Notes under the pieces: model-generated
Seen by the model: the letters and a program-made list of their open reading frames with translations, nothing else
Databases searched by the model: none
Told to the model about the DNA's origin: nothing
In this document: piece by piece, positions 50,001 through 64,000 of the stretch
Position numbering within the stretch: the first letter of the stretch is position 1
Layout of the letters: each line of letters starts with the position of its first letter
Source of the DNA: Caprella mutica
Taxonomy: Eukaryota; Arthropoda; Malacostraca; Amphipoda; Caprellidae
Direction of reading: 5' to 3'
DNA: 64,000 bases
NCBI GenBank assembly: GCA_947561585.1
Contig: CANNZV010002567.1
Coordinates: 1-64,000 of the forward strand
Made by a program: the position numbers and the translations under genes

Positions 50001-53000
50001 TTTTATCTAACTGATAATATTATGTTTTATCTAACTGATTATAATATGTTTTATCTAACTGATTATAATATGTTTTATCTAACTGATTATAATATGTTTT
50101 ATCTAACTGATTATAATATGTTTTATCTAACTGATTATAATATGTTTTATCTAACTGATTATAATATGTTTTATCTAACTGATAATAATATGTTTTATCT
50201 AACTGATAATAATATGTTTTATCTAACTGATAATAATATGTTTTATCTAACTGATTATAATATGTTTTATCTAACTGATTATATTATGTTTTATCTAACT
50301 GATTATAATATGTTTTATCTAACTGACTATAACATGTTTTATCTAACTGACTATAACATGTTTTATCTAACTGACTATAACATGTTTTATCTAACTGACT
50401 ATAACATGTTTTATCTAACTGACTATAACATGTTTTTATCTAACTGACTATAACATGTTTTTCTAACTGACTATAACATGTTTTATCTAACTGACTATAA
50501 AATGTTTTATCTAACTGACTATAACATGTTTTATCTAAATGACTATAACATGTTTTATCTAACTGACTATAACATGTTTTATCTAACTGACTATAACATG
50601 TTTTATCTAACTGACTATAACATGTTTTATCTAACTGACTATAACATGTTTTATCTAACTGACTATAACATGTTTTATCTAACAGATTATAATATGTTTT
50701 ATCTAACTGATTATAATATGTTTTATCTAACTGATTATAATATGTTTTATCTAACTGATTATAACATGTTTTATCTAACTGACTATAACATGTTTTATCT
50801 AACTGACTATAACATGTTTTATCTAACTGACTATAACATGTTTTATCAAACTGACTATAATATGTTTTATCTAACTGACTATAATATGTTTTATCTAACT
50901 GATAATAATATGTTTTATCTAACTGATAATAATATGTTTTATCTAACTGATAATAATATGTTTTATCTAACTGATAATAATATGTTTTATCTAACTGATA
51001 ATAATATGTTTTATCTAACTGATTATAATATGTTTTATCTAACTGATTATACTATGTTTTATCTAACTGACTATAACATGTTTTATCTAACTGACTATAA
51101 CATGTTTTATCTAACTGACTATAACATGTTTTATCAAACTGACTATAATATGTTTTATCTAACTGACTATAATATGTTTTATCTAACTGACTATAACATG
51201 TTTTATCAAACTGACTATAATATGTTTTATCTAACTGACTATAATATGTTTTATCTAACTGATAATAATATGTTTTATCTAACTGATAATAATATGTTTT
51301 ATCTAACTGATAATAATATGTTTTATCTAACTGATAATAATATGTTTTATCTAACTGATAATAATATGTTTATCTATAACTGATTATAATATGTTTCATC
51401 TAACTGATTATAATATGTTTCATCTAACTGATTATAATATGTTTTATCTAACTGACTATAATATGTTTTATCTAACTGATTATAATATGTTTTAGCTTAC
51501 CGATTATAATATGTTTTATCTAACTGATTATAATATGTTTTATCTAACTGATAATAATATGTTTTATCTAACTGATAATAATATGTTTTATCTAACTGAT
51601 AATAATATGTTTTATCTAACTGATAATAATATGTTTTATCTAACTGATAATAATATGTTTTATCTAACTGATAATAATATGTTTTATCTAACTGATAATA
51701 ATATATTTTATCTAACTGATAATAATATGTTTTATCTAACTGATAATAATATGTTTTATCTAACTGATAATAATATGTTTTATCTAACTGATAATAATAT
51801 GTTTTATCTAACTGATAACAAAATATGTTTTATCTAACTGATAATAATATGTTTTATCTAACTGATAATAATATGTTTTATCTAACTGATTATAATATGT
51901 TTTATCTAACTGATTATAATATGTTTTATCTAACTGATTATAATATGTTTTATCTAACTGATTATAATATGTTTTATCTAACTGATTATAATATGATTTA
52001 TCTAACTGATTATAATATGTTTTATCTAACTGATTATATTATGTTTTATCTAACTGATAATAATATGTTTTATCTAACTGATAATAATATGTTTTATCTA
52101 ACTGATAATAATATGTTTTATCTAACTGATAATAATATGTTTTATCTAACTGATTATAATATGTTTTATCTAACTGATTATAATATGTTTTATCTAACTG
52201 ACTATAACATGTTTTATCTAACTGACTATAACATGTTTTATCTAACTGACTATAACATGTTTTATCTAACTGACTATAACATGTTTTATCTAACTGACTA
52301 TAACATGTTTTTATCTAACTGACTATAACATGTTTTTTCTAACTGACTATAACATGTTTTATCTAACTGACTATAAAATGTTTTATCTAACTGACTATAA
52401 CATGTTTTATCTAACTGACTATAACATGTTTTATCTAACTGACTATAACATGTTTTATCTAACTGACTATAACATGTTTTATCTAACTGACTATAACATG
52501 TTTTATCTAACTGACTATAACATGTTTTATCTAACTGACTATAACATGTTTTATCTAACAGATTATAATATGTTTTATCTAACTGATTATAATATGTTTT
52601 ATCTAACTGATTATAATATGTTTTAGCTTACCGATTATAATATGTTTTATCTAACTGACTATAATATGTTTTATCTAACTGACTATAACATGTTTTATCT
52701 AACTGACTATAACATGTTTTATCTAACTGACTATAACATGTTTTATCTAACTGACTATAACATGTTTTATCTAACTGACTATAACATGTTTTTTCTAACT
52801 GACTATAACATGTTTTATCTAACTGACTATAAAATGTTTTATCTAACTGACTATAACATGTTTTATCTAACTGACTATAACATGTTTTATCTAACTGACT
52901 ATAACATGTTTTATCTAACTGACTATAACATGTTTTATCTAACTGACTATAACATGTTTTATCTAACTGACTATAACATGTTTTATCTAACTGATAATAA

Positions 53001-55380
53001 TATGTTTTATCTAACTGATAATAATATGTTTTATCTAACTGATTATAATATGTTTTATCTAACTGACTATAACATGTTTTATCTAACTGACTATAACATG
53101 TTTTATCTAACTGACTATAACATGTTTTATCTAACTGACTATAACATGTTTTATCTAACTGACTATAACATGTTTTATCTAACTGACTATAACATGTTTT
53201 ATCTAACTGACTATAACATGTTTTATCTTACTGACTATAACATGTTTTATCTAACTGATTATAATATGTTTTATCTAACTGATTATAACATGTTTTATCT
53301 AACTGACTATAACATGTTTCATCTAACTGACTATAACATGTTTTATCAAACTGACTATAACATGTTTTATCAAACTGACTAAAATATGTTTTATCTAACT
53401 GACTATAATATGTTTTATCTAACTGATAATAATATGTTTTTTCTAACTGATAATAATATGTTTTATCTAACTGATAATAATATGTTTTATCTAACTGATA
53501 ATAATATGTTTTATCTATAACTGATAATAATATGTTTATCTATAACTGATAATAATATGTTTATCTATAACTGATTGTAATATGTTTCATCTAACTGATT
53601 ATAATATGTTTCATCTAACTGATTATAATATGTTTCATCTAACTGATAATAATATGTTTTATCTAACTGATAATAATATGTTTTATCTAACTGATTATAA
53701 TATGTTTTATCTAACTGATTATAATATGTTTTATCTAACTGACTATAACATGTTTTATCTAACTGACTATAATATGTTTTATCTAACTGACTATAATATG
53801 TTTTATCTAACTGACTATAATATGTTTTATCTAACTGATTATAATATGTTTTAGCTTACCGATTATAATATGTTTTATCTAACTGATTATAATATGTTTT
53901 ATCTAACTGATAATAATATGTTTTATCTAACTGATAATAATATGTTTTATCTAAGTGATATTAATATGTTTAATCTAACTGATAATATTATGTTTTATCT
54001 AACTGATAATAATATGTTTTATCTAACTGATAATAATATGTTTTATCTAACTGATAATAATATATTTTATCTAACTGATAATAATATGTTTTATCTAACT
54101 GATAATAATATGTTTTATCTAACTGATAATAATATGTTTTATCTAACTGATAATAATATGTTTTATCTAACTGATAATAATATGTTTTATCTAACTGATA
54201 ATAATATGTTTTATCTAACTGATAATAATATGTTTTATCTAACTGATAATAATATGTTTTATCTAACTGATTATAATATGTTTTATCTAACTGATTATAA
54301 TATGTTTTATCTAACTGATTATAATATGTTTTATCTAACTGATTATAATATGTTTTATCTAACTGATTATAATATGTTTTATCTAACTGATTATAATATG
54401 TTTTATCTAACTGATTATAATATGTTTTATCTAACTGATTATAATATGTTTTATCTAACTGATAATAATATGTTTTATCTAACTGATAATAATATGTTTT
54501 ATCTAACTGATAATAATATGTTTTATCTAACTGATAATAATATGTTTTATCTAACTGATAATAATATGTTTTATCTAACTGATCGTAATATGTTTTATCT
54601 AACTGATTATAATATGTTTTATCTAACTGACTATAACATGTTTTATCTAACTGACTATAACATGTTTTATCTAACTGACTATAACATGTTTTATCTAACT
54701 GACTATAACATGTTTTATCTAACTGACTATAACATGTTTTTATCTAACTGACTATAACATGTTTTTTCTAACTGACTATAACATGTTTTATCTAACTGAC
54801 TATAAAATGTTTTATCTAACTGACTATAACATGTTTTATCTAACTGACTATAACATGTTTTATCTAACTGACTATAACATGTTTTATCTAACTGACTATA
54901 ACATGTTTTATCTAACTGACTATAACATGTTTTATCTAACTGACTATAACATGTTTTATCTAACTGACTATAACATGTTTTATCTAACAGATTATAATAT
55001 GTTTTATCTAACTGATTATAATATGTTTTATCTAACTGATTATAACATGTTTTATCTAACTGACTATAACATGTTTTATCTAACTGACTATAACATGTTT
55101 TATCTAACTGACTATAACATGTTTTATCAAACTGACTATAATATGTTTTATCTAACTGACTATAATATGTTTTATCTAACTGATAATAATATGTTTTATC
55201 TAACTGATAATAATATGTTTTATCTAACTGATAATAATATGTTTTATCTAACTGATAATAATATGTTTTATCTAACTGATAATAATATGTTTATCTATAA
55301 CTGATTATAATATGTTTCATCTAACTGATTATAATATGTTTCATCTAACTGATTATAATATGTTTCATCTAACTGATAAT
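47064..55380. repeat. Large duplicated satellite block, copy B
   Basis: A direct copy of 36560-45500 with the same order of marker monomers. It is about 0.6 kb shorter, mainly through a contraction between 40.5 and 41.7 kb of copy A relative to 51.0-51.5 kb. Point differences such as GATCGTAATATG near 54586 (GATTGTAATATG in copy A) are few. Confidence 0.85.
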
Positions 55381-58300
55381 AATATGTTTTATCTAACTGA
55401 TAATAATATGTTTTATCTAACTGATAATAATATGTTTTATCTAACTGATAATAATATGTTTTATCTAACTGATTATAATATGTTTTATCTAACTGATTAT
55501 ACTATGTTTTATCTAACTGACTATAACATGTTTTATCTAACTGACTATAACATGTTTTATCTAACTGACTATAACATGTTTTATCAAACTGACTATAATA
55601 TGTTTTATCTAACTGACTATAATATGTTTCATCTAACTGACTATAACATGTTTTATCTAACTGAATATAATATGTTTTATCTAACTGATAATAATATGTT
55701 TTATCTAACTGACTATAACATGTTTTATCTAACTGACTATAACATGTTTTATCTAACTGACTATAACATGTTTTATCTAACTGACTATAACATGTTTTAT
55801 CTAACTGACTATAACATGTTTTATCTAACTGACTATAACATGTTTTATCTAACTGACTATAACATGTTTTATCTAACAGATTATAATATGTTTTATCTAA
55901 CCGATTATAATATGTTTTATCTAACTGATTATAATATGTTTTAGCTTACCGATTATAATATGTTTTAGCTTACCGATTATAATATGTTTTATCTAACTGA
56001 CTATAATATGTTTTATCTAACTGACTATAACATGTTTTATCTAACTGACTATAACATGTTTTATCTAACTGACTATAACATGTTTTATCTAACTGACTAT
56101 AACATGTTTTATCTAACTGACTATAACATGTTTTTTCTAACTGACTATAACATGTTTTATCTAACTGACTATAAAATGTTTTATCTAACTGACTATAACA
56201 TGTTTTATCTAACTGACTATAACATGTTTTATCTAACTGACTATAACATGTTTTATCTAACTGACTATAACATGTTTTATCTAACTGACTATAACATGTT
56301 TTATCTAACTGACTATAACATGTTTTATCTAACTGATAATAATATGTTTTATCTAACTGATAATAATATGTTTTATCTAACTGATTATAATATGTTTTAT
56401 CTAACTGATTATAATATGTTTTATCTAACTGACTATAACATGTTTTATCTAACTGACTATAACATGTTTTATCTAACTGACTATAACATGTTTTATCTAA
56501 CTGACTATAACATGTTTTATCTAACTGACTATAACATGTTTTATCTAACTGACTATAACATGTTTTATCTTACTGACTATAACATGTTTTATCTAACAGA
56601 TTATAATATGTTTTATCTAACTGATTATAATATGTTTTATCTAACTGATTATAATATGTTTTATCTAACTGATTATAACATGTTTTATCTAACTGACTAT
56701 AACATGTTTTATCTAACTGACTATAACATGTTTTATCTAACTGACTATAACATGTTTTATCAAACTGACTATAACATGTTTTATCAAACTGACTAAAATA
56801 TGTTTTATCTAACTGATAATAATATGTTTTATCTAACTGATAATAATATGTTTTATCTAACTGATAATAATATGTTTTATCTAACTGATAATAATATGTT
56901 TTATCTAACTGATAATAATATGTTTTATCTAACTGATAATAATATGTTTATCTATAACTGATAATAATATGTTTATCTATAACTGATTATAATATGTTTC
57001 ATCTAACTGATTATAATATGTTTCATCTAACTGATTATAATATGTTTCATCTAACTGATAATAATATGTTTTATCTAACTGATAATAATATGTTTTATCT
57101 AACTGATTATAATATGTTTTATCTAACTGATTATAATATGTTTTATCTAACTGACTATAACATGTTTTATCTAACTGACTATAATATGTTTTATCTAACT
57201 GACTATAATATGTTTTATCTAACTGATTATAATATGTTTTAGCTTACCGATTATAATATGTTTTATCTAACTGATTATAATATGTTTTATCTAACTGATA
57301 ATAATATGTTTTATCTAACTGATAATAATATGTTTAATCTAACTGATAATAATATGTTTTATCTAACTGATAATAATATGTTTTATCTAACTGATAATAA
57401 TATGTTTTATCTAACTGATAATAATATATTTTATCTAACTGATAATAATATGTTTTATCTAACTGATAATAATATGTTTTATCTAACTGATAATAATATG
57501 TTTTATCTAACTGATTATAATATGTTTTATCTAACTGATTATAATATGTTTTATCTAACTGATTATAATATGTTTTATCTAACTGATTATAATATGTTTT
57601 ATCTAACTGATTATAATATGTTTTATCTAACTGATTATAATATGTTTTATCTAACTGATAATAATATGTTTTATCTAACTGATAATAATATGTTTTATCT
57701 AACTGATAATAATATGTTTTATCTAACTGATAATAATATGTTTTATCTAACTGATAATAATATGTTTTATCTAACTGATTATAATATGTTTTATCTAACT
57801 GATTATAATATGTTTTATCTAACTGACTATAACATGTTTTATCTAACTGACTATAACATGTTTTATCTAACTGACTATAACATGTTTTATCTAACTGACT
57901 ATAACATGTTTTATCTAACTGACTATAACATGTTTTTATCTAACTGACTATAACATGTTTTTTCTAACTGACTATAACATGTTTTATCTAACTGACTATA
58001 AAATGTTTTATCTAACTGACTATAACATGTTTTATCTAACTGACTATAACATGTTTTATCTAACTGACTATAACATGTTTTATCTAACTGACTATAACAT
58101 GTTTTATCTAACTGACTATAACATGTTTTATCTAACTGACTATAACATGTTTTATCTAACTGACTATAACATGTTTTATCTAACAGATTATAATATGTTT
58201 TATCTAACTGATTATAATATGTTTTATCTAACTGATTATAATATGTTTTATCTAACTGATTATAACATGTTTTATCTAACTGACTATAACATGTTTTATC

Positions 58301-60965
58301 TAACTGACTATAACATGTTTTATCTAACTGACTATAACATGTTTTATCAAACTGACTATAATATGTTTTATCTAACTGACTATAATATGTTTTATCTAAC
58401 TGATAATAATATGTTTTATCTAACTGATAATAATATGTTTTATCTAACTGATAATAATATGTTTTATCTAACTGATAATAATATGTTTTATCTAACTGAT
58501 AATAATATGTTTATCCATAACTGATTATAATATGTTTCATCTAACTGATTATAATATGTTTCATCTAACTGATTATAATATGTTTCATCTAACTGATAAT
58601 AATATGTTTCATCTAACTGATAATAATATGTTTTATCTAACTGATAATAATATGTTTTATCTAACTGATCATAATATGTTTTATCTAACTGATTATACTA
58701 TGTTTTATCTAACTGACTATAACATGTTTTATCTAACTGACTATAATATGTTTTATCTAACTGACTATAACATGTTTTTTCTAACTGACTATAACATGTT
58801 TTATCAAACTGACTATAATATGTTTTATCTAACTGACTATAATATGTTTTATCTAACTGACTATAACATGTTTTATCAAACTGACTATAATATGTTTTAT
58901 CTAACTGACTATAATATGTTTTATCTAACTGATAATAATATGTTTTATCTAACTGATAATAATATGTTTTATCTAACTGATAATAATATGTTTTATCTAA
59001 CTGATAATAATATGTTTTATCTAACTGATAATAATATGTTTATCTATAACTGATTGTAATATGTTTCATCTAACAGATTATAATATGTTTCATCTAACTG
59101 ATTATAATATGTTTTATCTAACTGACTATAATATGTTTTATCTAACTGATTATAATATGTTTTAGCTTACCGATTATAATATGTTTTATCTAACTGATTA
59201 TAATATGTTTTATCTAACTGATAATAATATGTTTTATCTAACTGATAATAATATGTTTTATCTAACTGATAATAATATGTTTTATCTAACTGATAATAAT
59301 ATGTTTTATCTAACTGATAATAATATGTTTTATCTAACTGATAATAATATGTTTTATCTAACTGATAATAATATGTTTTATCTAACTGACTATAACATGT
59401 TTTATCTAACTGACTATAACATGTTTTATCTAACTGACTATAACATGTTTTTATCTAACTGACTATAACATGTTTTTTCTAACTGACTATAACATGTTTT
59501 ATCTAACTGACTATAAAATGTTTTATCTAACTGACTATAACATGTTTTATCTAACTGACTATAACATGTTTTATCTAACTGACTATAACATGTTTTATCT
59601 AACTGACTATAACATGTTTTATCTAACTGACTATAACATGTTTTATCTAACTGACTATAACATGTTTTATCTAACTGACTATAACATGTTTTATCTAACA
59701 GATTATAATATGTTTTATCTAACTGATTATAATATGTTTTATCTAACTGATTATAATATGTTTTATCTAACTGATTATAACATGTTTTATCTAACTGACT
59801 ATAACATGTTTTATCTAACTGACTATAACATGTTTTATCTAACTGACTATAACATGTTTTATCAAACTGACTATAATATGTTTTATCTAACTGACTATAA
59901 TATGTTTTATCTAACTGATAATAATATGTTTTATCTAACTGATAATAATATGTTTTATCTAACTGATAATAATATGTTTTATCTAACTGATAATAATATG
60001 TTTTATCTAACTGATAATAATATGTTTATCTATAACTGATTATAATATGTTTCATCTAACTGATTATAATATGTTTCATCTAACTGATAATAATATGTTT
60101 TATCTAACTGATAATAATATGTTTTATCTAACTGATAATAATATGTTTTATCTAACTGATTATAATATGTTTTATCTAACTGATTATACTATGTTTTATC
60201 TAACTGACTATAACATGTTTTTATCTAACTGACTATAACATGTTTTATCTAACTGACTATAACATGTTTTATCAAACTGACTATAATATGTTTTATCTAA
60301 CTGACTATAATATGTTTTATCTAACTGACTATAACATGTTTTATCAAACTGACTATAACAAGTTTTATCTAACTGACTATAATATGTTTTATCTAACTGA
60401 TAATAATATGTTTTATCTAACTGATAATAATATGTTTTATCTAACTGATAATAATATGTTTATCTATAACTGATAATAATATGTTTATCTATAACTGATT
60501 ATAATATGTTTCATCTAACTGATTATAATATGTTTCATCTAACTGATTATAATATGTTTCATCTAACTGATAATAATATGTTTTATCTAACTGATAATAA
60601 TATGTTTTATCTAACTGATAATAATATGTTTTATCTAACTGATTATAATATGTTTTATCTAACTGATTATAATATGTTTTAGCTTACCGATTATAATATG
60701 TTTTATCTAACTGACTATAATATGTTTTATCTAACTGACTATAATATGTTTTATCTAACTGACTATAATATGTTTTATCTAACTGATTATAATATGTTTT
60801 AGCTTACCGATTATAATATGTTTTATCTAACTGATTATAATATGTTTTATCTAATCGATTATAATATGTTTTATCTAACTGATAATAATATGTTTTATCT
60901 AACTGATAATAATATGTTTTATCTAACTGATTATAATATGTTTTATCAAACCGATTATAATATGT
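55381..60965. repeat. 24-bp satellite, further iterations of 3.2-3.4 kb units
   Basis: The unit at 52642-55304 is repeated from 55984: 52642 with 55984 (offset 3342), 53582 with 56994 (3412), 54759 with 57955 (3196). A shorter version follows at about 59181-60470. TAGCTTACC monomers and ATCTATAACTG junctions mark unit boundaries. Confidence 0.85.
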
Positions 60966-63900
60966 TTTAGCTTACCGATTATAATATGTTTTATCTAACT
61001 GACTATAATATGTTTTATCTAACTGACTATAATATGTTTTATCTAACTGACTATAATATGTTTTATCTAACTGACTATAACATGTTTTATCAAACTGACT
61101 ATAATATGTTTTATCTAACTGACTATAATATGTTTTATCTAACTGATAATAATATGTTTTATCTAACTGATAATAATATGTTTTATCTAACTGATAATAA
61201 TATGTTTTATCTAACTGATAATAATATGTTTTATCTAACTGATAATAATATGTTTTATCTAACTGATAATAATATGTTTATCTATAACTGATTATAATAT
61301 GTTTCATCTAACTGATTATAATATGTTTCATCTAACTGATAATAATATGTTTTATCTAACTTATAATAATATGTTTTATCTAACTGATAATAATATGTTT
61401 TATCTAACTGATTATAATATGTTTTATCTAACTGATTATAATATGTTTTAGCTTACCGATTATAATATGTTTTATCTAACTGACTATAATATGTTTTATC
61501 TAACTGACTATAATATGTTTTATCTAACTGACTATAATATGTTTTATCTAACTGATTATAATATGTTTTAGCTTACCGATTATAATATGTTTTATCTAAC
61601 TGATTATAATATGTTTTATCTAATCGATTATAATATGTTTTATCTAACTGATAATAATATGTTTTATCTAACTGATAATAATATGTTTTATCTAACTGAT
61701 TATAATATGTTTTATCTAACCGATTATAACATGTTTTAGCTTACCGATTATAATATGTTTTATCTAACTGACTATAATATGTTTTATCTAACTGACTATA
61801 ATATGTTTTATCTAACTGACTATAATATGTTTTATCCAACTGACTATAATATGTTTTATCTAACTGACTATAATATGTTTTATCTAACTGACTATAATAT
61901 GCTTTATCTAACTGATTATAGTATGCTTTATCTAACTGATTATAATATGCTTTATCTAACTGATTATAATATGCTTTATCTAATCGATTATAATATGTTT
62001 TATCTAACTGATAATAATATGTTTTATCTAACTGATAATAATATGTTTTATCTAACTGATTATAATATGTTTTATCTAACCGATTATAACATGTTTTAGC
62101 TTACCGATTATAATATGTTTTATCTAACTGACTATAATATGTTTTATCTAACTGACTATAATATGTTTTATCTAACTGACTATAATATGTTTTATCTAAC
62201 TGACTATAATATGTTTTATCTAACTGACTATAATATGTTTTATCTAACTGACTATAATATGTTTTATCTAACTGACTATAATATGCTTTATCTAACTGAT
62301 TATAGTATGCTTTATCTAACTGATTATAATATGCTTTATCTAACTGATTATAATATGTTTCATCTAACTGATTATAATATGTTTTATCTAACTGATTATA
62401 ATATGTTTTATCTAACTGATAATAATATGTTTTATCTAACTGATAATAATATGTTTTATCTAACTGATTATAATATGTTTTATCTAACTGATTATAATAT
62501 GTTTTATCTAACTGATTATAATATGTTTTATCTAACTGATAATAATATGTTTTATCTAACTGATTATAATATGTTTTATCTAACTGATAATAATATGTTT
62601 TACCTAACTGATAATAATATGTTTTATCTAACTGATTATAATATGTTTTATCTAACTGATTATAATATGTTTTATCTAACTGATTATAATATGTTTTATT
62701 TAACTGATTATAATATGTTTTATTTAACTGATTATAATATGTTTTATCTAATTGATAATAATATGTTTTATCTAACTGATAATAATATGTTTTATCTAAC
62801 TGATAATAATATGTTTTATCTAACTGATAATAATATGTTTTATCTAACTGATAATAATATGTTTTATCTAACTGATAATAATATGTTTTATCTAACTGAT
62901 AATAATATGTTTTATCTAACTGATAATAATATGTTTTATCTAACTGATAATAATATGTTTTATCTAACTGATAATAATATGTTTTATCTAACTGATAATA
63001 ATATGTTTTATCTAACTGATAATAATATGTTTTATCTAACTGATAATGATATGTTTTATCTAACTGATAATAATATGTTTTATCTAACTGATAATAATAT
63101 GTTTTATCTAACTGATAATAATATGTTTTATCTAACTTATAATAATATGTTTTATCTAACTGATAATAATATGTTTTATCTAACTGATTATAATATGTTT
63201 TATCTAACTGATTATAATATGTTTTAGCTTACCGATTATAATATGTTTTATCTAACTGACTATAATATGTTTTATCTAACTGACTATAATATGTTTTATC
63301 TAACTGACTATAATATGTTTTATCTAACTGATTATAATATGTTTTAGCTTACCGATTATAATATGTTTTATCTAACTGATTATAATATGTTTTATCTAAT
63401 CGATTATAATATGTTTTATCTAACTGATAATAATATGTTTTATCTAACTGATAATAATATGTTTTATCTAACTGATTATAATATGTTTTATCTAACCGAT
63501 TATAACATGTTTTAGCTTACCGATTATAATATGTTTTATCTAACTGACTATAATATGTTTTATCTAACTGACTATAATATGTTTTATCTAACTGACTATA
63601 ATATGTTTTATCCAACTGACTATAATATGTTTTATCTAACTGACTATAATATGTTTTATCTAACTGACTTTAATATGCTTTATCTAACTGATTATAGTAT
63701 GCTTTATCTAACTGATTATAATATGCTTTATCTAACTGATTATAATATGCTTTATCTAATCGATTATAATATGTTTTATCTAACTGATAATAATATGTTT
63801 TATCTAACTGATAATAATATGTTTTATCTAACTGATTATAATATGTTTTATCTAACCGATTATAACATGTTTTAGCTTACCGATTATAATATGTTTTATC

Positions 63901-64000
63901 TAACTGACTATAATATGTTTTATCTAACTGACTATAATATGTTTTATCTAACTGACTATAATATGTTTTATCTAACTGACTATAATATGTTTTATCTAAC
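60966..64000. repeat. 24-bp satellite, distal 1776-bp higher-order repeat
   Basis: The TAGCTTACC monomer at 61449 recurs at 63225, and the block 61755-62099 recurs at 63531-63875, both with offset 1776 (74 monomers). The block includes a cluster of four ATGCTTTATC monomers, one with GATTATAGTATG. A nested 360-bp (15-monomer) step is visible between TAGCTTACC at about 61737 and 62097. A long AATAATATG run fills 62750-63180. The array continues beyond the window end. Confidence 0.88.

Overview
The window is eukaryotic repeat DNA, very probably from an arthropod (insect-like) genome. It is about 49 kb of an AT-rich 24-bp satellite broken by two LTR retrotransposons of the BEL/Pao superfamily. 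BEL/Pao elements occur in animals and not in plants or fungi, which supports a metazoan host. I see no host gene, tRNA, rRNA, CRISPR array or prokaryotic feature.

Layout: (1) 9-14826, satellite with higher-order repeats (units of about 2.3-2.4 kb inside a duplication of about 6 kb) and an unusual 23-bp subfamily block at 8716-9451. (2) 14827-20952, a 6.1-kb BEL/Pao element with long LTRs (1595 and 1680 bp), flanked by a 5-bp ATATG duplication. Its only ORF (783 aa) joins gag, zinc knuckles and protease directly to the integrase zinc-binding domain. Reverse transcriptase, RNase H and the integrase catalytic core are missing, so it is non-autonomous. (3) 20953-23851, satellite. (4) 23852-32363, an 8.5-kb full-length BEL/Pao element with 867-bp LTRs in which I find no difference, a CTAAC duplication, and one open 1909-aa Gag-Pol reading frame with all catalytic motifs present. 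(5) 32364-64000, satellite with higher-order repeats of several sizes, including a block of about 8-9 kb present twice (about 36.6-45.5 kb and 47.1-55.4 kb).

The satellite unit is 24 bp, which is 8 codons, so one frame stays open over long stretches and yields spurious repetitive proteins of up to 381 codons. These are not genes. The two retroelements lie in the same orientation, have very similar or identical LTR pairs and clean target-site duplications, so both are recent insertions into an older array. The intact element carries every enzyme domain the defective one lacks. Their LTRs and proteins are not close, however, so I do not claim that one mobilises the other.
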